Positions 26,542 to 35,720 of a stretch of DNA of 64,000 nucleotides are shown here, piece after piece. Within the stretch, counting starts at the first letter, position 1; each line of letters opens with the position of its first letter. Source of the DNA: Gemmatimonadota bacterium (lineage in GTDB: Bacteria; Gemmatimonadota; Gemmatimonadetes; Gemmatimonadales; GWC2-71-9). Made by a program: the position numbers and the translations under genes. The notes under the pieces were generated by a model that saw only the letters and a list, made by a program, of their open reading frames with translations, was not told the origin of the DNA and did no database searches. Location of the stretch: positions 1-64,000 of the forward strand of contig VGVQ01000004.1 of NCBI GenBank assembly GCA_016874005.1, given 5' to 3'.

Positions 26542-28563
26542 CTACCGGGATCCGATCCGAATCGCGCTGGTCAGGAACACGGCGCGGGTCGCCAGCGGGA
26601 AGAGATAGCGATCGACTCCGTCGGTGTAGCCCGCGGTGTACGCCTCGGCATTGAACAGATTCTGCACCTGCAGCTTCAGATCGAACCGGCCGAGGCCGAC
26701 CTCCGCCAGCAGGTCCGCGGTGGTGTATCGCGGGGTGACGAACCCCGGGTTGCCGTCGTTGGCCAGCTGCGACTGACCGACGTGGCGCAGGCCGATCTCG
26801 AGGTAGCTCCGGCGACCGGGAGACCAGCCGCCGCTCAGGTTGAGCAACGACCCCGGGGTCAGTACCGGCGGGACATCTCGGAAGGTGCGCCCGGTGGACT
26901 CGTCGCTGTACTCCGCGATCCGGGCCCTGAGCAGCGTCGCGTTGCCCCGGATCACGGCGCTCGCCGCCGGACGCCACGTTCCCTCGATTTCGAAGCCGGT
27001 TCGGCTCGACCTCGCGACGTTGCGACGCAGGGGAGTGCCGATGAAGGTGATCGCCCCGATGGCGGCGATTTCGTCGCGGAACCGCATCGCGAAGGCGTTG
27101 GCCGATAGCTCCAACCCCGGGCGGGTGACTCGGGCTCCGACCTCGAGATCGGTGACCTCTTCGGGCCGGACCCGGTCGAGCGGCAGGACGGCGGCCGCGA
27201 GCCCGTCATTGACGTCATCGGCGCCGGCGAAGAGGTCGGCACGGGTAGGTTCTCGGGACGTGCGACCCAGCGAGGCGTGGGCCACGACGCTGGGAGACGC
27301 TCGCCAGGTCATCCCGACTTTCGGGTTCAAGAAGACCCAGTCGATCTCCGGCCGGCCGAAGGTGTTGCTGGGGTCCGGGCGGTACTGAAACGCGGCTCGG
27401 CGGATCTCCAGATCACCATGCAGGTCGACGGCGCCACCATGGTGGGTCACCTTGAGGAATGCGCTCTGTTCCTGTTTGAACCCGGTGTTGGCGTACCCCC
27501 CGCTGCCCGTGTTGGGCGGCAGCGCCAGGGTATGGTCGCGGTGATACTGGCTGGCGTGGCCCCCGGCCACGACACTCCAGCGATCCGTGGTCAGCTCGGT
27601 GGTGCCGAAGAGGCCGTACCAGATGTGGGCGAGGCCGAAGCGGAGCAGGCCGGTGCCGGCCGAGAGGTCATAGTGGCCCGCGGCGCTGTTGCGGTAGCCG
27701 GTGACGGACCCGAGCAGGTTGGGCGCCAGGGTGCGACTATAACGAAGGCTCACCATCTCCTGATGAAAGTCGTCGCGCTCGCCGGGCTGCATCGGATTGA
27801 CTCGCCGGTTGGCGGCGAGAGCGACGTCGGAGGCGGCGAAGTACGCTAACTGGGTCTTGGAGCGGCCGGCGAAGGCCGTGAGCTTGAGCGCGTCCCGGTC
27901 GCCGAACCAGCCCGCCGAACCGAACCCGGACCAACCCTCGTTGCCGGAGCGCTCCCGGTAGCCATCGGTCGAGTGGATCGCGGCTCGGCCGTACCCGGCC
28001 CAGGCTCCCCTGAGCCCGGTCGCACCGCCCACACTGGCCCGGGTGGTCCCGAACGAGCCGGCGGTGACCTCGGCCTCGCCGAAACGCGGGGTCGCGGCGA
28101 CCGCGATCGACTCGAAATTGAGCGAGCCGCCGAAGGAGGCGGTGCCGAAGCCACTCGAGCCGACGCCCCGATGGACCCGGACCGACTGGACCGAGTTCAT
28201 GAAGTCGGGGATGTTCGAGAAATACAGGACCTGATCTTCCGGGTCGTTGAGCGGCACCCCGTCGAGCGAAATGGTGAGCCGGGTCTGATCGATGCCTCGG
28301 AGCCGGAGGTAGCTGTAGCCCGAGTAGCCGCCCGCGTCCGACGTGGCGGTGATGCCAGGTAGCCGGCTCAACGCCAGGGGCACGTCCTGGCCGTGATGCT
28401 CTCGACGAATCGCGGCCCGCTGGAGCGTGGTCCCGGCGGTCGGGGCCGCCGCGCCCGCTCGGGTCGCGCGGACGACGAGCGTCTCGAGGGTGTCGGCGGG
28501 TCGTCTCGACGTGGCGGTGTCCTGGACGGCGGTCGCGACGAGCAGCAGGGTCGGGGTCCACAT
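26542..28563 (-). CDS. TonB-dependent outer-membrane receptor, probably for thiamine or a thiamine precursor
   Basis: 673 residues; ATG at 28563 gives MWTPTLLLVATAVQDTA as signal region. The plug domain holds ETLVVRATRAG, LSRLPGITATSD, YLRLRGIDQTRLTISLDGVP and LNFES. It is followed by a 22-strand-type barrel with TonB-receptor repeats (FLNPKVGMTWRASPS, LFAGADDVNDGL, LSGGWSPGRRSYLEI) and ends in an aromatic/hydrophobic strand. A TPP riboswitch lies about 70 bases upstream on the same strand, so I infer uptake of thiamine or its pyrimidine/thiazole precursors, switched off when TPP is plentiful. Energy would come from TonB/ExbBD encoded elsewhere. Confidence 0.85.
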   Translation of the reverse strand: MWTPTLLLVATAVQDTATSRRPADTLETLVVRATRAGAAAPTAGTTLQRAAIRREHHGQDVPLALSRLPGITATSDAGGYSGYSYLRLRGIDQTRLTISLDGVPLNDPEDQVLYFSNIPDFMNSVQSVRVHRGVGSSGFGTASFGGSLNFESIAVAATPRFGEAEVTAGSFGTTRASVGGATGLRGAWAGYGRAAIHSTDGYRERSGNEGWSGFGSAGWFGDRDALKLTAFAGRSKTQLAYFAASDVALAANRRVNPMQPGERDDFHQEMVSLRYSRTLAPNLLGSVTGYRNSAAGHYDLSAGTGLLRFGLAHIWYGLFGTTELTTDRWSVVAGGHASQYHRDHTLALPPNTGSGGYANTGFKQEQSAFLKVTHHGGAVDLHGDLEIRRAAFQYRPDPSNTFGRPEIDWVFLNPKVGMTWRASPSVVAHASLGRTSREPTRADLFAGADDVNDGLAAAVLPLDRVRPEEVTDLEVGARVTRPGLELSANAFAMRFRDEIAAIGAITFIGTPLRRNVARSSRTGFEIEGTWRPAASAVIRGNATLLRARIAEYSDESTGRTFRDVPPVLTPGSLLNLSGGWSPGRRSYLEIGLRHVGQSQLANDGNPGFVTPRYTTADLLAEVGLGRFDLKLQVQNLFNAEAYTAGYTDGVDRYLFPLATRAVFLTSAIRIGSR

Positions 28564-28633
28564 ACCGGGCCTCCTCGAGTTCAGGCGGCGGCCGGAGTGG
28601 CGGTGTCGCGGAGGTGCTGCGTCACGCGCCGCG

Positions 28634-28706
28634 CTCCCTCCGCCGGTGTCAACCGGATCAGGTTCCAAGGGACTTTCTCAACCTCGCTCGCGGCGAGGTA
28701 CCCCTG
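28634..28706 (-). promoter_or_regulatory. TPP riboswitch (THI element)
   Basis: Read on the minus strand, the conserved blocks appear in order. AGGGGTACC is the 5' arm and GGTTGAGA is the J3-2 region. AGTCCCTTGGAACCTGATC contains the highly conserved CCUGAUC pyrimidine-sensing core. CGGTTGACACCGGCGGAGGGA is the pyrophosphate-binding arm and closing GGGA. It ends about 70 bases before the receptor ATG at 28563, so control of translation or early termination is likely. On the plus strand, only 34 bases separate it from the start of the divergent hydrolase gene. Confidence 0.9.
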
Positions 28707-28739
28707 GCGGCAACCGGCAATGTAGGCGAACTTCGACCG

Positions 28740-30746
28740 ATGCGCACCCTGTTTCTGGTTGCCGTGCTCGCCCTCCACGCCTCGGCGGGTCGAGCCGAAA
28801 TCCTCACGATCGAGATCGCCAAACGGTCGGACCTGCTCGGTGGCAGGTCGTTCGGGCGAGTGGGCGGCTACGAAGTACTCGAGGGACGTATTCTCTTCGG
28901 CCTCGACCCGGCCAATCCGGCGAACCGCCGAATCGTGGATCTCGGGCTCGCGCCGCGCAACGCCGCGGGGTTGGTGGAGTTCTGGGCCAACTTCGCGGCC
29001 TTGGTGCCGAAGCGGCCGCGCCCAGCAGGCGTCGCGCTGTTCGAGGTGTCGAATCGGGGACTGGTCTACCTGCGCAACATCCTCGACTTCGGGACCATGA
29101 CGCCGATTCCGGCGACCGAGGCGGACCTCGGCGACGCGATGTTGCTCGAGATGGGGCTCACCCTGGTTTGGGTCGGCTGGCAGCACGACGTGCCCGACGA
29201 GCCGGGCCGGTTTCGGATCGAGGCGCCGGTCGCGACCGGGCTCGATGGCACGCCTCTCGTCGGGCCGGTTCGGGCGGACTGGGTCGTTCAGCGGCCGACG
29301 GCCTCGCTCTCGCTGGCGCACGGCGGCGCCATCGCCTACCCGACCATCGACCTCGATGATCCGACCGCGGTCCTCACCGTTCGCGAGGGGCGGTACGACT
29401 CGACCCGAGTCGTGCCGCGATCGGAATGGCGGTTCGGCCGCGTCGGTGAAGAAGGCCAGGTCGGTCCCGACCCCCGATGGATATCCCGCAATGGCGGCTT
29501 CGAGCCCGGCTCCATCTACCAGCTGGTCTATCGGGCCCGCGATCCGAAGGTGGCCGGGGTCGGTCTGGCGGCCATTCGCGACGCCATGAGTCACGCGAAG
29601 TACCGGCCCAACTCCCCGTTCGCCGCCCGCTACGCGGTGGCGTTCGGGATCTCCCAGACCGGGCGGCTCCTCCGCCATTTCCTCTATCAGGGATTCAACA
29701 CCGATGAGCGGGGCCGCCAGGTGTTCGACGGGATGCTGATTCATGTCGCCGGCGCGGGGCGCGGCAGCTTCAATCACCGGTTTGCCCAGCCGTCCCGGGA
29801 CGCTCACCGATTCGACACCTTCTTCTTTCCCACCGATCTCTTCCCATTCGCGAGCGGTTCCGCGACCGACCCCGAAACGGGCCGGGTCGACGGACTCACC
29901 GCCGGCGGCCGTCAGCTTCCCAAGATCTTCCAGACCAACTCGGGGCACGAGTACTGGGGCCGAGCCGCCTCGTTGATCCATACCACGCCCGCCGGTGACC
30001 GCGATCTGGCGATTCCGCCGAACGAGCGGATCTATCTGCTGGCCGGGTCCCAACACGTGCCCGCGAGCTTTCCGCCGGCCGAGCAGACCCGGCACCCGGA
30101 ATCGCGGGCCTACCGGGGCAACCCGGTCGACTACCGGTTGCCGCTCCGCTCGCTCCTGGTCAGCCTGGTGGATTGGGTCCGCCGGGGCACCGCGCCGCCG
30201 CCGAGCGCCTATCCGCGCCTCGATCGAGGCGACCTGGTGCCGATCGACCGGTCGTCCTGGCGGTTGCCCCGAGACCTGGCGCCGCCGCGGGTGGTTCACC
30301 AGCCCGATCGAGTCGACTACGGGGCCAGGTGGGCGGAGGGGATCATCGACCGGGAACCGCCGGCGGTGGGGCGGCCGTTCCCGGCGCGGGTACCCGCGAC
30401 GGATTCGTTAGGCAACGAAGTCGGCGGATTCCGGACAGTGGAGCTGGAGGCGCCGCTCGCGACCCACCCGACCTGGAACACTCGGGTGGGCCAGCCGGGC
30501 GACCAAGGCGAGCTGAGCCGACTCCTGGGGACCTGGTTGCCGTTGCCGAAGACCGAGGCGGAACGGGCCGCCACCGCCGACCCGCGGCCGCTGGTGGGTT
30601 CGCTCTATCGGGATCGCCAGGCGTTCGAGCGGCGGGTCTCCGAGGCCCTCACCAGGCTGATCGCGGGGCGAATGCTGCTCCCGGCCGATTCGGCCCGGGC
30701 TCGAAGGCGGGCCATGGCGACCTGGGAGTGGCTCGAATCGCGCTAG
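28740..30746 (+). CDS. Large exported alpha/beta hydrolase (Abhydrolase_10-like)
   Basis: 668 residues from the ATG at 28740, which opens a signal peptide (MRTLFLVAVLALHASAGRA). The longer in-frame reading would run through the riboswitch and is rejected. The protein matches the alpha/beta-hydrolase-domain family of 600-700 residues: GVALFEVSNRGLVYL, LVWVGWQHDVPD, the nucleophile elbow AFGISQTGRLLRHFLYQ (about residue 305), and HVAGAGRGSFNHRFAQPSRD. C-terminal positions carry GHEYWGRAASLIHTTP and RYFVPGSQH-like LLAGSQHVP. Its substrate is unknown. It is convergent with pyrC, the two stops overlapping as CTAG. Confidence 0.75.
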   Translation: MRTLFLVAVLALHASAGRAEILTIEIAKRSDLLGGRSFGRVGGYEVLEGRILFGLDPANPANRRIVDLGLAPRNAAGLVEFWANFAALVPKRPRPAGVALFEVSNRGLVYLRNILDFGTMTPIPATEADLGDAMLLEMGLTLVWVGWQHDVPDEPGRFRIEAPVATGLDGTPLVGPVRADWVVQRPTASLSLAHGGAIAYPTIDLDDPTAVLTVREGRYDSTRVVPRSEWRFGRVGEEGQVGPDPRWISRNGGFEPGSIYQLVYRARDPKVAGVGLAAIRDAMSHAKYRPNSPFAARYAVAFGISQTGRLLRHFLYQGFNTDERGRQVFDGMLIHVAGAGRGSFNHRFAQPSRDAHRFDTFFFPTDLFPFASGSATDPETGRVDGLTAGGRQLPKIFQTNSGHEYWGRAASLIHTTPAGDRDLAIPPNERIYLLAGSQHVPASFPPAEQTRHPESRAYRGNPVDYRLPLRSLLVSLVDWVRRGTAPPPSAYPRLDRGDLVPIDRSSWRLPRDLAPPRVVHQPDRVDYGARWAEGIIDREPPAVGRPFPARVPATDSLGNEVGGFRTVELEAPLATHPTWNTRVGQPGDQGELSRLLGTWLPLPKTEAERAATADPRPLVGSLYRDRQAFERRVSEALTRLIAGRMLLPADSARARRRAMATWEWLESR

Positions 30747-31783
30747 CCGGCGACCAGCCGCCAGCCTAACGTGGCATCGGCCTGGTACGGCACCACCTCC
30801 GCCGCCGGGGTCTGGATCCTGGCGGGCACTTCGGTCGGCTCCCGCCGCATCGTCACCGTCCCGGTGTTGAGCGGCAACCCGTAGAACCGGGCCCCGTGTT
30901 CCGAGGCAAAGGCCTCGAACCGGTCGAGGGCGTCCTCCTCGTCGAAAACGGTGAGATACGACTCCAGCGCCACCGGGGCGTTGAAGACGCCGGCGCAGCC
31001 GCAGGCCGCTTCCTTGGCGGCCGCCGGGTGCGGCGCCGAGTCGGTTCCCAGGAAGAATTTCGGGTTGCCGGATGTCGCCGCCCGGCGCAGCGCCAGGCGG
31101 TGGCGCTCCCGTTTGAGCACCGGGAGGCAGTAGAGGTGGGGCCGCAGTCCGCCTTGGAACATCGCCGTCCGATTGAACTGGAGATGGTGGGGCGTCACCG
31201 TCGCCGCCACCGTCGCGGGTCCCTCCTCGATGAAACGCACCGCCTCTTCGGTGGTGATGTGCTCCGAGACGACCTTGAGTGCCGGGAAGTCGCCAATCAC
31301 CCGGGCCAGGACGCGCTCGAGGAAGACCGCCTCACGGTCGAACACGTCGACCGCGGGGTCGGTCACCTCGCCGTGAACCAGCAACGGCATCCCGATCCGT
31401 TCCATTCGCTCCAACACCGGGTAGATCGCGCCGACCTCGGTCACCCCGTGGGCCGAGTTGGTGGTGGCGTGGGCCGGATAGAGCTTCGCCGCCGCGAACA
31501 CCCCTCGCTCGAAGCCGGCGGCGAGGTCGGCGGGATCGGTGCCGTCGGTCAGGTAGGCCGTCATCAGCGGGGCGAAGTCGGAACCCGCCGGCCGCGCGGC
31601 CAGGATCCGCTCGCGATAGGCAAGCGCCTGCGCGGCGGTGACGATCGGCGGGTCGAGGTTGGGCATCGCGATGGCCCGGGCGAACTGCCTGGCCGAGTGG
31701 GCGATGACCCCGGCGAGCATGGCGCCGTCGCGGAGATGGAGGTGCCAATCGTCGGGGCGTCGAAACGTCAGGGTGGTCGTCAT
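30743..31783 (-). CDS. pyrC: Dihydroorotase
   Basis: 346 residues, the length of the class II (E. coli PyrC) enzyme. It closes carbamoyl-aspartate to dihydroorotate in pyrimidine synthesis. Metal ligands are visible in DDWHLHLRDG (HxH), the carboxylated lysine in AAKLYPAHATTNS, LVHGEVTD and VVSEHITT (His ligands), and the catalytic Asp in FLGTDSAPH. ATG at 31783 gives MTTTLTFRRPDDWH; a GTG six codons upstream is less likely. No other pyr gene is adjacent. Confidence 0.95.
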   Translation of the reverse strand: MTTTLTFRRPDDWHLHLRDGAMLAGVIAHSARQFARAIAMPNLDPPIVTAAQALAYRERILAARPAGSDFAPLMTAYLTDGTDPADLAAGFERGVFAAAKLYPAHATTNSAHGVTEVGAIYPVLERMERIGMPLLVHGEVTDPAVDVFDREAVFLERVLARVIGDFPALKVVSEHITTEEAVRFIEEGPATVAATVTPHHLQFNRTAMFQGGLRPHLYCLPVLKRERHRLALRRAATSGNPKFFLGTDSAPHPAAAKEAACGCAGVFNAPVALESYLTVFDEEDALDRFEAFASEHGARFYGLPLNTGTVTMRREPTEVPARIQTPAAEVVPYQADATLGWRLVAG

Positions 31784-31946
31784 CGGCTCGCAAGATACCA
31801 TTCAGGACCTCCCGGGAACACGCCTGCCCCGGTAGACTAGTATCGCTGACCTCGCCCTTGGTCTTCTCCAAGTTGCCGCGGACCACCGCGGCTTGCAGCA
31901 ACCGGGTTGCCCCGCGATCATCGGGGACTCGATTCGGAGAACCGGA

Positions 31947-32921
31947 ATGTTCGGCTGGCTGTGCCAATCCACCACCGGAGCCCAGGACCTTCGGTGGACT
32001 GAGCTTCCAGCGCTCGTCCCGGGGCCAGGGCAGGCGCTGATCGCCATTCGGGCCGCGAGCCTCAACTACCCCGACGTCCTCGTGGTGGAAGGAAAGTACC
32101 AGGCCAGGCCGCCGCTCCCGTTCGTGCCTGGCTCCGAGTTTGCCGGGGTCGTCGAAGCCGTTGGCGAGGGGGTAACCACGACCCGGGTGGGCGATCGAGT
32201 CATGACCGTCGGGGTGGTGGGTGGGTTCGCGACTCATGCCGTCGTCGACGCCACCCGGCTGCTCCCGATCCCGGGCGAGATGCCGTTTACCGACGCGGCC
32301 GCCCTGGTTCTCACCTACGGCACCGCGCACCACGCTCTGGTCGACCGGGCTAACCTCCGCTCCGGCGAAACGATCCTGATCCTGGGGGCCGCCGGTGGGG
32401 TGGGGAGTGCCGCGATTCAGGTGGCGAAGGCGCTGGGCGCCCGAGTGATCGCCGGCGTGTCGAGCGATCGGAAGGGGGAGTTCTGCCGTTCCCTCGGTGC
32501 CGACTCGTGGTTCAACTACGGCCGCGAGAATCTGAGGGACGCCGTCAATGCGGCGACCGGAGGGCGCGGCCTCGACGTCTGCTTCGACCCGGTGGGCGGG
32601 CCGCTGGCCGAGTTGGCCTTTCGCTCGATCGCCTGGCGAGGACGCTACCTCGTCATCGGATTCACGGGAGGCATCCCGGCGGTGCCCCTCAACCTCCCGC
32701 TCCTCAAAGGAGCGTCGATCGTCGGTGTGTTCTGGGGGGACTCGGTTCGTCGGGAACCGGCGGGGTTCGCCCAGTCGCTGGCCGAGTTGGGGAACTGGTA
32801 CGCGACGGGCCGGATCAAACCGGCGCTCGATCGAGTCCTGCCGATGACCGAGCTCAAAGAGGGATACCGGCGAATGACCGACCGTGAAGTGATGGGCAAG
32901 TTGGTCTTCATCAACGACTGA
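31947..32921 (+). CDS. NADPH:quinone oxidoreductase-like MDR enzyme
   Basis: 324 residues of the zinc-free medium-chain reductase family. The N-terminal GroES-like domain has GQALIAIRAASLNYPDVLV and PFVPGSEFAGVVEAVGEGV. The nucleotide-binding fold has ILGAAGGVGSAAIQVAKALGARVIA (about 140-165). C-terminal FDPVGGPLAELAFRSIAWRGRYLVIGF is typical. It would reduce quinones or enones with NADPH in the cytoplasm. The SDR gene follows 34 bases later, so the two probably share a message. Confidence 0.85.
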   Translation: MFGWLCQSTTGAQDLRWTELPALVPGPGQALIAIRAASLNYPDVLVVEGKYQARPPLPFVPGSEFAGVVEAVGEGVTTTRVGDRVMTVGVVGGFATHAVVDATRLLPIPGEMPFTDAAALVLTYGTAHHALVDRANLRSGETILILGAAGGVGSAAIQVAKALGARVIAGVSSDRKGEFCRSLGADSWFNYGRENLRDAVNAATGGRGLDVCFDPVGGPLAELAFRSIAWRGRYLVIGFTGGIPAVPLNLPLLKGASIVGVFWGDSVRREPAGFAQSLAELGNWYATGRIKPALDRVLPMTELKEGYRRMTDREVMGKLVFIND

Positions 32922-32955
32922 AAACCTGGCCAAGGGGCGACCAAGGAGCATCCGA

Positions 32956-33744
32956 ATGGGAACAGCGACCCTGAAGTTGTTCGATCTGACGGGAAGAACC
33001 GCCCTGGTGACCGGCGGCTCGCGCGGACTCGGGCTCCAGCTCGCCGAGGCCTTGGGCGACGCCGGGGCCCGACTCATGCTGACCTCGCGGAAGGCCGCCG
33101 ACCTCGAGGAATCGGCTCGCCACCTGGCCGGCCGTGGGGTCGAAGCCCGGTGGGTTGCCGCCGACGCGAGCGACCCGGCCGAAATCGCCCGGGTCTGCGC
33201 CGCCGCCAAGAGCCAACTCGGCACCATCGACATCCTGGTCAACAATGCCGGCGCCACCTGGGGAGCGCCGGCGGAGGACTATCCTCTCGAGGCCTGGGAC
33301 AAGGTAGTGAATCTGAATCTGCGGAGCGTGTTCCTGTTCAGCCAGATCGTGGCGCGCGACTCGATGATCCCCGCGCGCCGGGGCCGGATCATCGTCACGG
33401 CGTCGATCGCGGGGCTAGGTGGGAATCCGCCGGGGTTCGAAATGATCGCCTACAACGCGAGCAAGGGCGGGGTGGTGAACCTGGTCCGGGCACTGGCGGG
33501 CGAATGGGGTGAGCATGGCATCACCGTCAATGCGCTGGCCCCCGGGTTTTTCCCGAGCAAGATGACCAAGGGTGTGCTGGAACGGGTCGGGGTCGATGCG
33601 CTGGCCGCCCGGGCGCCGCTCCGGCGTCTCGGCGACGACAACGACCTCAAGGGCGCCGCGCTTCTCTTCGCCTCGGATGCCGGGAAGCACATCACCGGCC
33701 AGGTCCTCGCGGTCGATGGCGGCGTGTCCTGCATCCACAGCTGA
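32956..33744 (+). CDS. SDR family oxidoreductase
   Basis: 262 residues, classical short-chain dehydrogenase. Cofactor motif TGGSRGLGLQLAEALG (about 19-34), DILVNNAGATWG (NNAG, about 94), catalytic Ser in ITVTASIAGLGG region (IIVTASIAG, about 145) and YxxxK in YNASKGG (about 161). An Arg in the first loop (TSRKAAD) suggests NADP(H). The substrate is unclear; it resembles gluconate 5-dehydrogenase-like and 3-oxoacyl reductase-like members. It ends three bases before the convergent PQQ-propeller gene. Confidence 0.85.
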   Translation: MGTATLKLFDLTGRTALVTGGSRGLGLQLAEALGDAGARLMLTSRKAADLEESARHLAGRGVEARWVAADASDPAEIARVCAAAKSQLGTIDILVNNAGATWGAPAEDYPLEAWDKVVNLNLRSVFLFSQIVARDSMIPARRGRIIVTASIAGLGGNPPGFEMIAYNASKGGVVNLVRALAGEWGEHGITVNALAPGFFPSKMTKGVLERVGVDALAARAPLRRLGDDNDLKGAALLFASDAGKHITGQVLAVDGGVSCIHS

Positions 33745-33747
33745 CCG

Positions 33748-35718
33748 CTACTTCGGAAGCCGCAGCGCCACCAATGCCGGCCCATGGTCGGAGCCGCCGA
33801 TGGCGGAGACCAGGTATTGGCGGCCCTGGTGCATGAACGACATGGGCGCCGTCGTCGTCGGCGCGGGAATCGCCTTGCTGGCGAGCCTCTCGCCGGTCCG
33901 TTTGTCGACCGCGTGCATCAGTGGCCGGGCCCCGCGACCCTCGCCGTAGATCAGCAGCGTCTTGGTGACGAGCGCGGTGGCGTGAGTCGGCGCGCCGGTG
34001 TTGGGAATCGTGAGGCCCTGCAGGGCGCGATGGTTGGTGATGTTCTCCGGCGTGTCACCGTTAGGTATCCACCAGAGATGGTCGCCGGAGTTGAGGTCGA
34101 TCGCGGTGATCCGCCCGTACGGCGGCTTGAGCGCCGGGAGGCCGTCCACCGCGGGCATCCCACCCGGACCGACCGAGACCCATTGGACGTTCGACGCCGA
34201 GTCGACGCTGGTGCCCGGCACCAGCCGAGGCGCGCTGCAGGTCTTGGTCGAGGCGACGTAGAGAATCCCGGTCTCGGGGTCGATCGCCGCCCCGCCCGGG
34301 ATGTTGGCGCCGCCGTTGGCGCCGGGGCAGTGGAGGGCCGCCTCGAGGCCGTTCGCGCCCTTGACGATGGGCGGGTTGAAGAGCGGGCCCAGCCGGTATT
34401 TCGCGAGGGCCGCGATCGCCTTCTGGCGTAGCTCCGGGGTGAAGTCGATCAGGTCGTCGGTGGTGACGCCTTGCATCTCGAAGGCCGCCGGCCGGGTAAC
34501 GAACGGCTGGGTCGGCGAGGTGACTTCGCCCGGCACGTCGGACTGGGGCACCGGTCGCTCCACGATCGGCCAGACCGGCTCGCCGGTGATCCGGTTGAAC
34601 ACATAGGCCCAACTCTGTTTGGTGACCTGCACCAGAGCCGGGATCCGCTTGCCGGCGACGGTGATGTCGACGAGCTGCGGGGCGTGCGGATTGTCGTAGT
34701 TCCAGATGTCGTGGTGCACGGTCTGGAAGTGCCAGGCGCGCTTGCCGGTCTTGACGTTGAGCGCGATGATGCTGGTCGAGAACAGGGTATTCCCGGGCCG
34801 AAACCCGCCGAAATAGTCGATGGTGGGTGGGTCGGTGACGACATAGACCAGGCCATGCTCGGCGTCGGCGGACAGCGGCGCCCACGAGGAGATGTTGCCG
34901 GTCACCTTCCAGACGTCATTCTTCCAGGTGTCGTGCCCGTACTCACCCGGCCCGGGGATCACGTCGAACCGCCAGAGATGCTTACCGGTCCGGGCGTCGT
35001 ATCCCAGGATGTTGCCGGGGACGTTCTCCTTGCGGGTCTGGTAATACCCCTGCTCGTGCGAGTTGCCGACCACGATGACGCCGCCGACGACGATGGGGGG
35101 AGATGAACTAGTGACATAGCCCAGGTCGGGCGGATAGCCCTTGTCGCGATCGTGCTTCCAGGGCCCGAAATGGTCGAGGAGGTCGATGGTGCCCCGATCG
35201 CCGAAGGAGGTCACCGGGTGTCCGGTCGCGGCGTCGAGGGCGTGGAGGAAGAAGGCCGGAGTCACGACGTAGATCCGACCGCGACCGTCGACGACGTCAT
35301 AGGCCACGCCCTTGCCGTAATCCTTTCGCATCGAGTTCTCCCACCTCGTGGTGGTCGGCTCGCGGAAAGTCCAGAGCGTTTCGCCGGTGGCGGGATCGAT
35401 GGCCACCACGGTGCGGCGGCTGCCGGCCACGGTGAACAGCTTGCCCTCGGCGTAGATCGGGGTCGACCGGAGCATGGCGTCCGATTCGGGGCTGAAATTG
35501 TCGGCCCGCCACACCCACGCGGTCTCGAGCTTCGAGAAATTGGCCCCGGTGATCTGGGTGTGGGGCGAGTATCGACTACTCCGAGCGTCGGCACCCCAGT
35601 GGGTCCAGCCACCGTCTTGTGCCATGGCCACGCCGGCGAACGACCCCGTCGCCACGATGGAGAACGCGAACAAGGATGCCCGAACTCCCTGCCACCCGAC
35701 GATCCGATTGGTTTCCAT
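33748..35718 (-). CDS. PQQ-dependent dehydrogenase-type beta-propeller protein, exported
   Basis: 656 residues. I choose the ATG at 35718 because AGGAG lies six bases upstream; another ATG at 35724 touches that box. The signal peptide includes ASLFAFSIVATGSFAGVAMA. The eight-bladed quinoprotein propeller is visible in W-docking repeats: AIDPATGETLWTF, YDARTGKHLWRFDV, ALNVKTGKRAWHFQ, FNRITGEPVWPI and AIDLNSGDHLWWI. The N-terminal DGGWTHWGADARSSRYSP and the HHDIWNYDNPHAPQLVDI segment match membrane glucose/alcohol dehydrogenase-like PQQ enzymes. No cytochrome c domain is present. It is two bases downstream of the NHL gene, in one operon. Confidence 0.85.
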   Translation of the reverse strand: METNRIVGWQGVRASLFAFSIVATGSFAGVAMAQDGGWTHWGADARSSRYSPHTQITGANFSKLETAWVWRADNFSPESDAMLRSTPIYAEGKLFTVAGSRRTVVAIDPATGETLWTFREPTTTRWENSMRKDYGKGVAYDVVDGRGRIYVVTPAFFLHALDAATGHPVTSFGDRGTIDLLDHFGPWKHDRDKGYPPDLGYVTSSSPPIVVGGVIVVGNSHEQGYYQTRKENVPGNILGYDARTGKHLWRFDVIPGPGEYGHDTWKNDVWKVTGNISSWAPLSADAEHGLVYVVTDPPTIDYFGGFRPGNTLFSTSIIALNVKTGKRAWHFQTVHHDIWNYDNPHAPQLVDITVAGKRIPALVQVTKQSWAYVFNRITGEPVWPIVERPVPQSDVPGEVTSPTQPFVTRPAAFEMQGVTTDDLIDFTPELRQKAIAALAKYRLGPLFNPPIVKGANGLEAALHCPGANGGANIPGGAAIDPETGILYVASTKTCSAPRLVPGTSVDSASNVQWVSVGPGGMPAVDGLPALKPPYGRITAIDLNSGDHLWWIPNGDTPENITNHRALQGLTIPNTGAPTHATALVTKTLLIYGEGRGARPLMHAVDKRTGERLASKAIPAPTTTAPMSFMHQGRQYLVSAIGGSDHGPALVALRLPK

Positions 35719-35720
35719 CC

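Noticed and set aside
28614-28739. An N-terminal extension of the alpha/beta hydrolase at 28740
   Set aside because: That stretch is the TPP riboswitch of the divergent gene; the ATG at 28740 gives a clean signal peptide.
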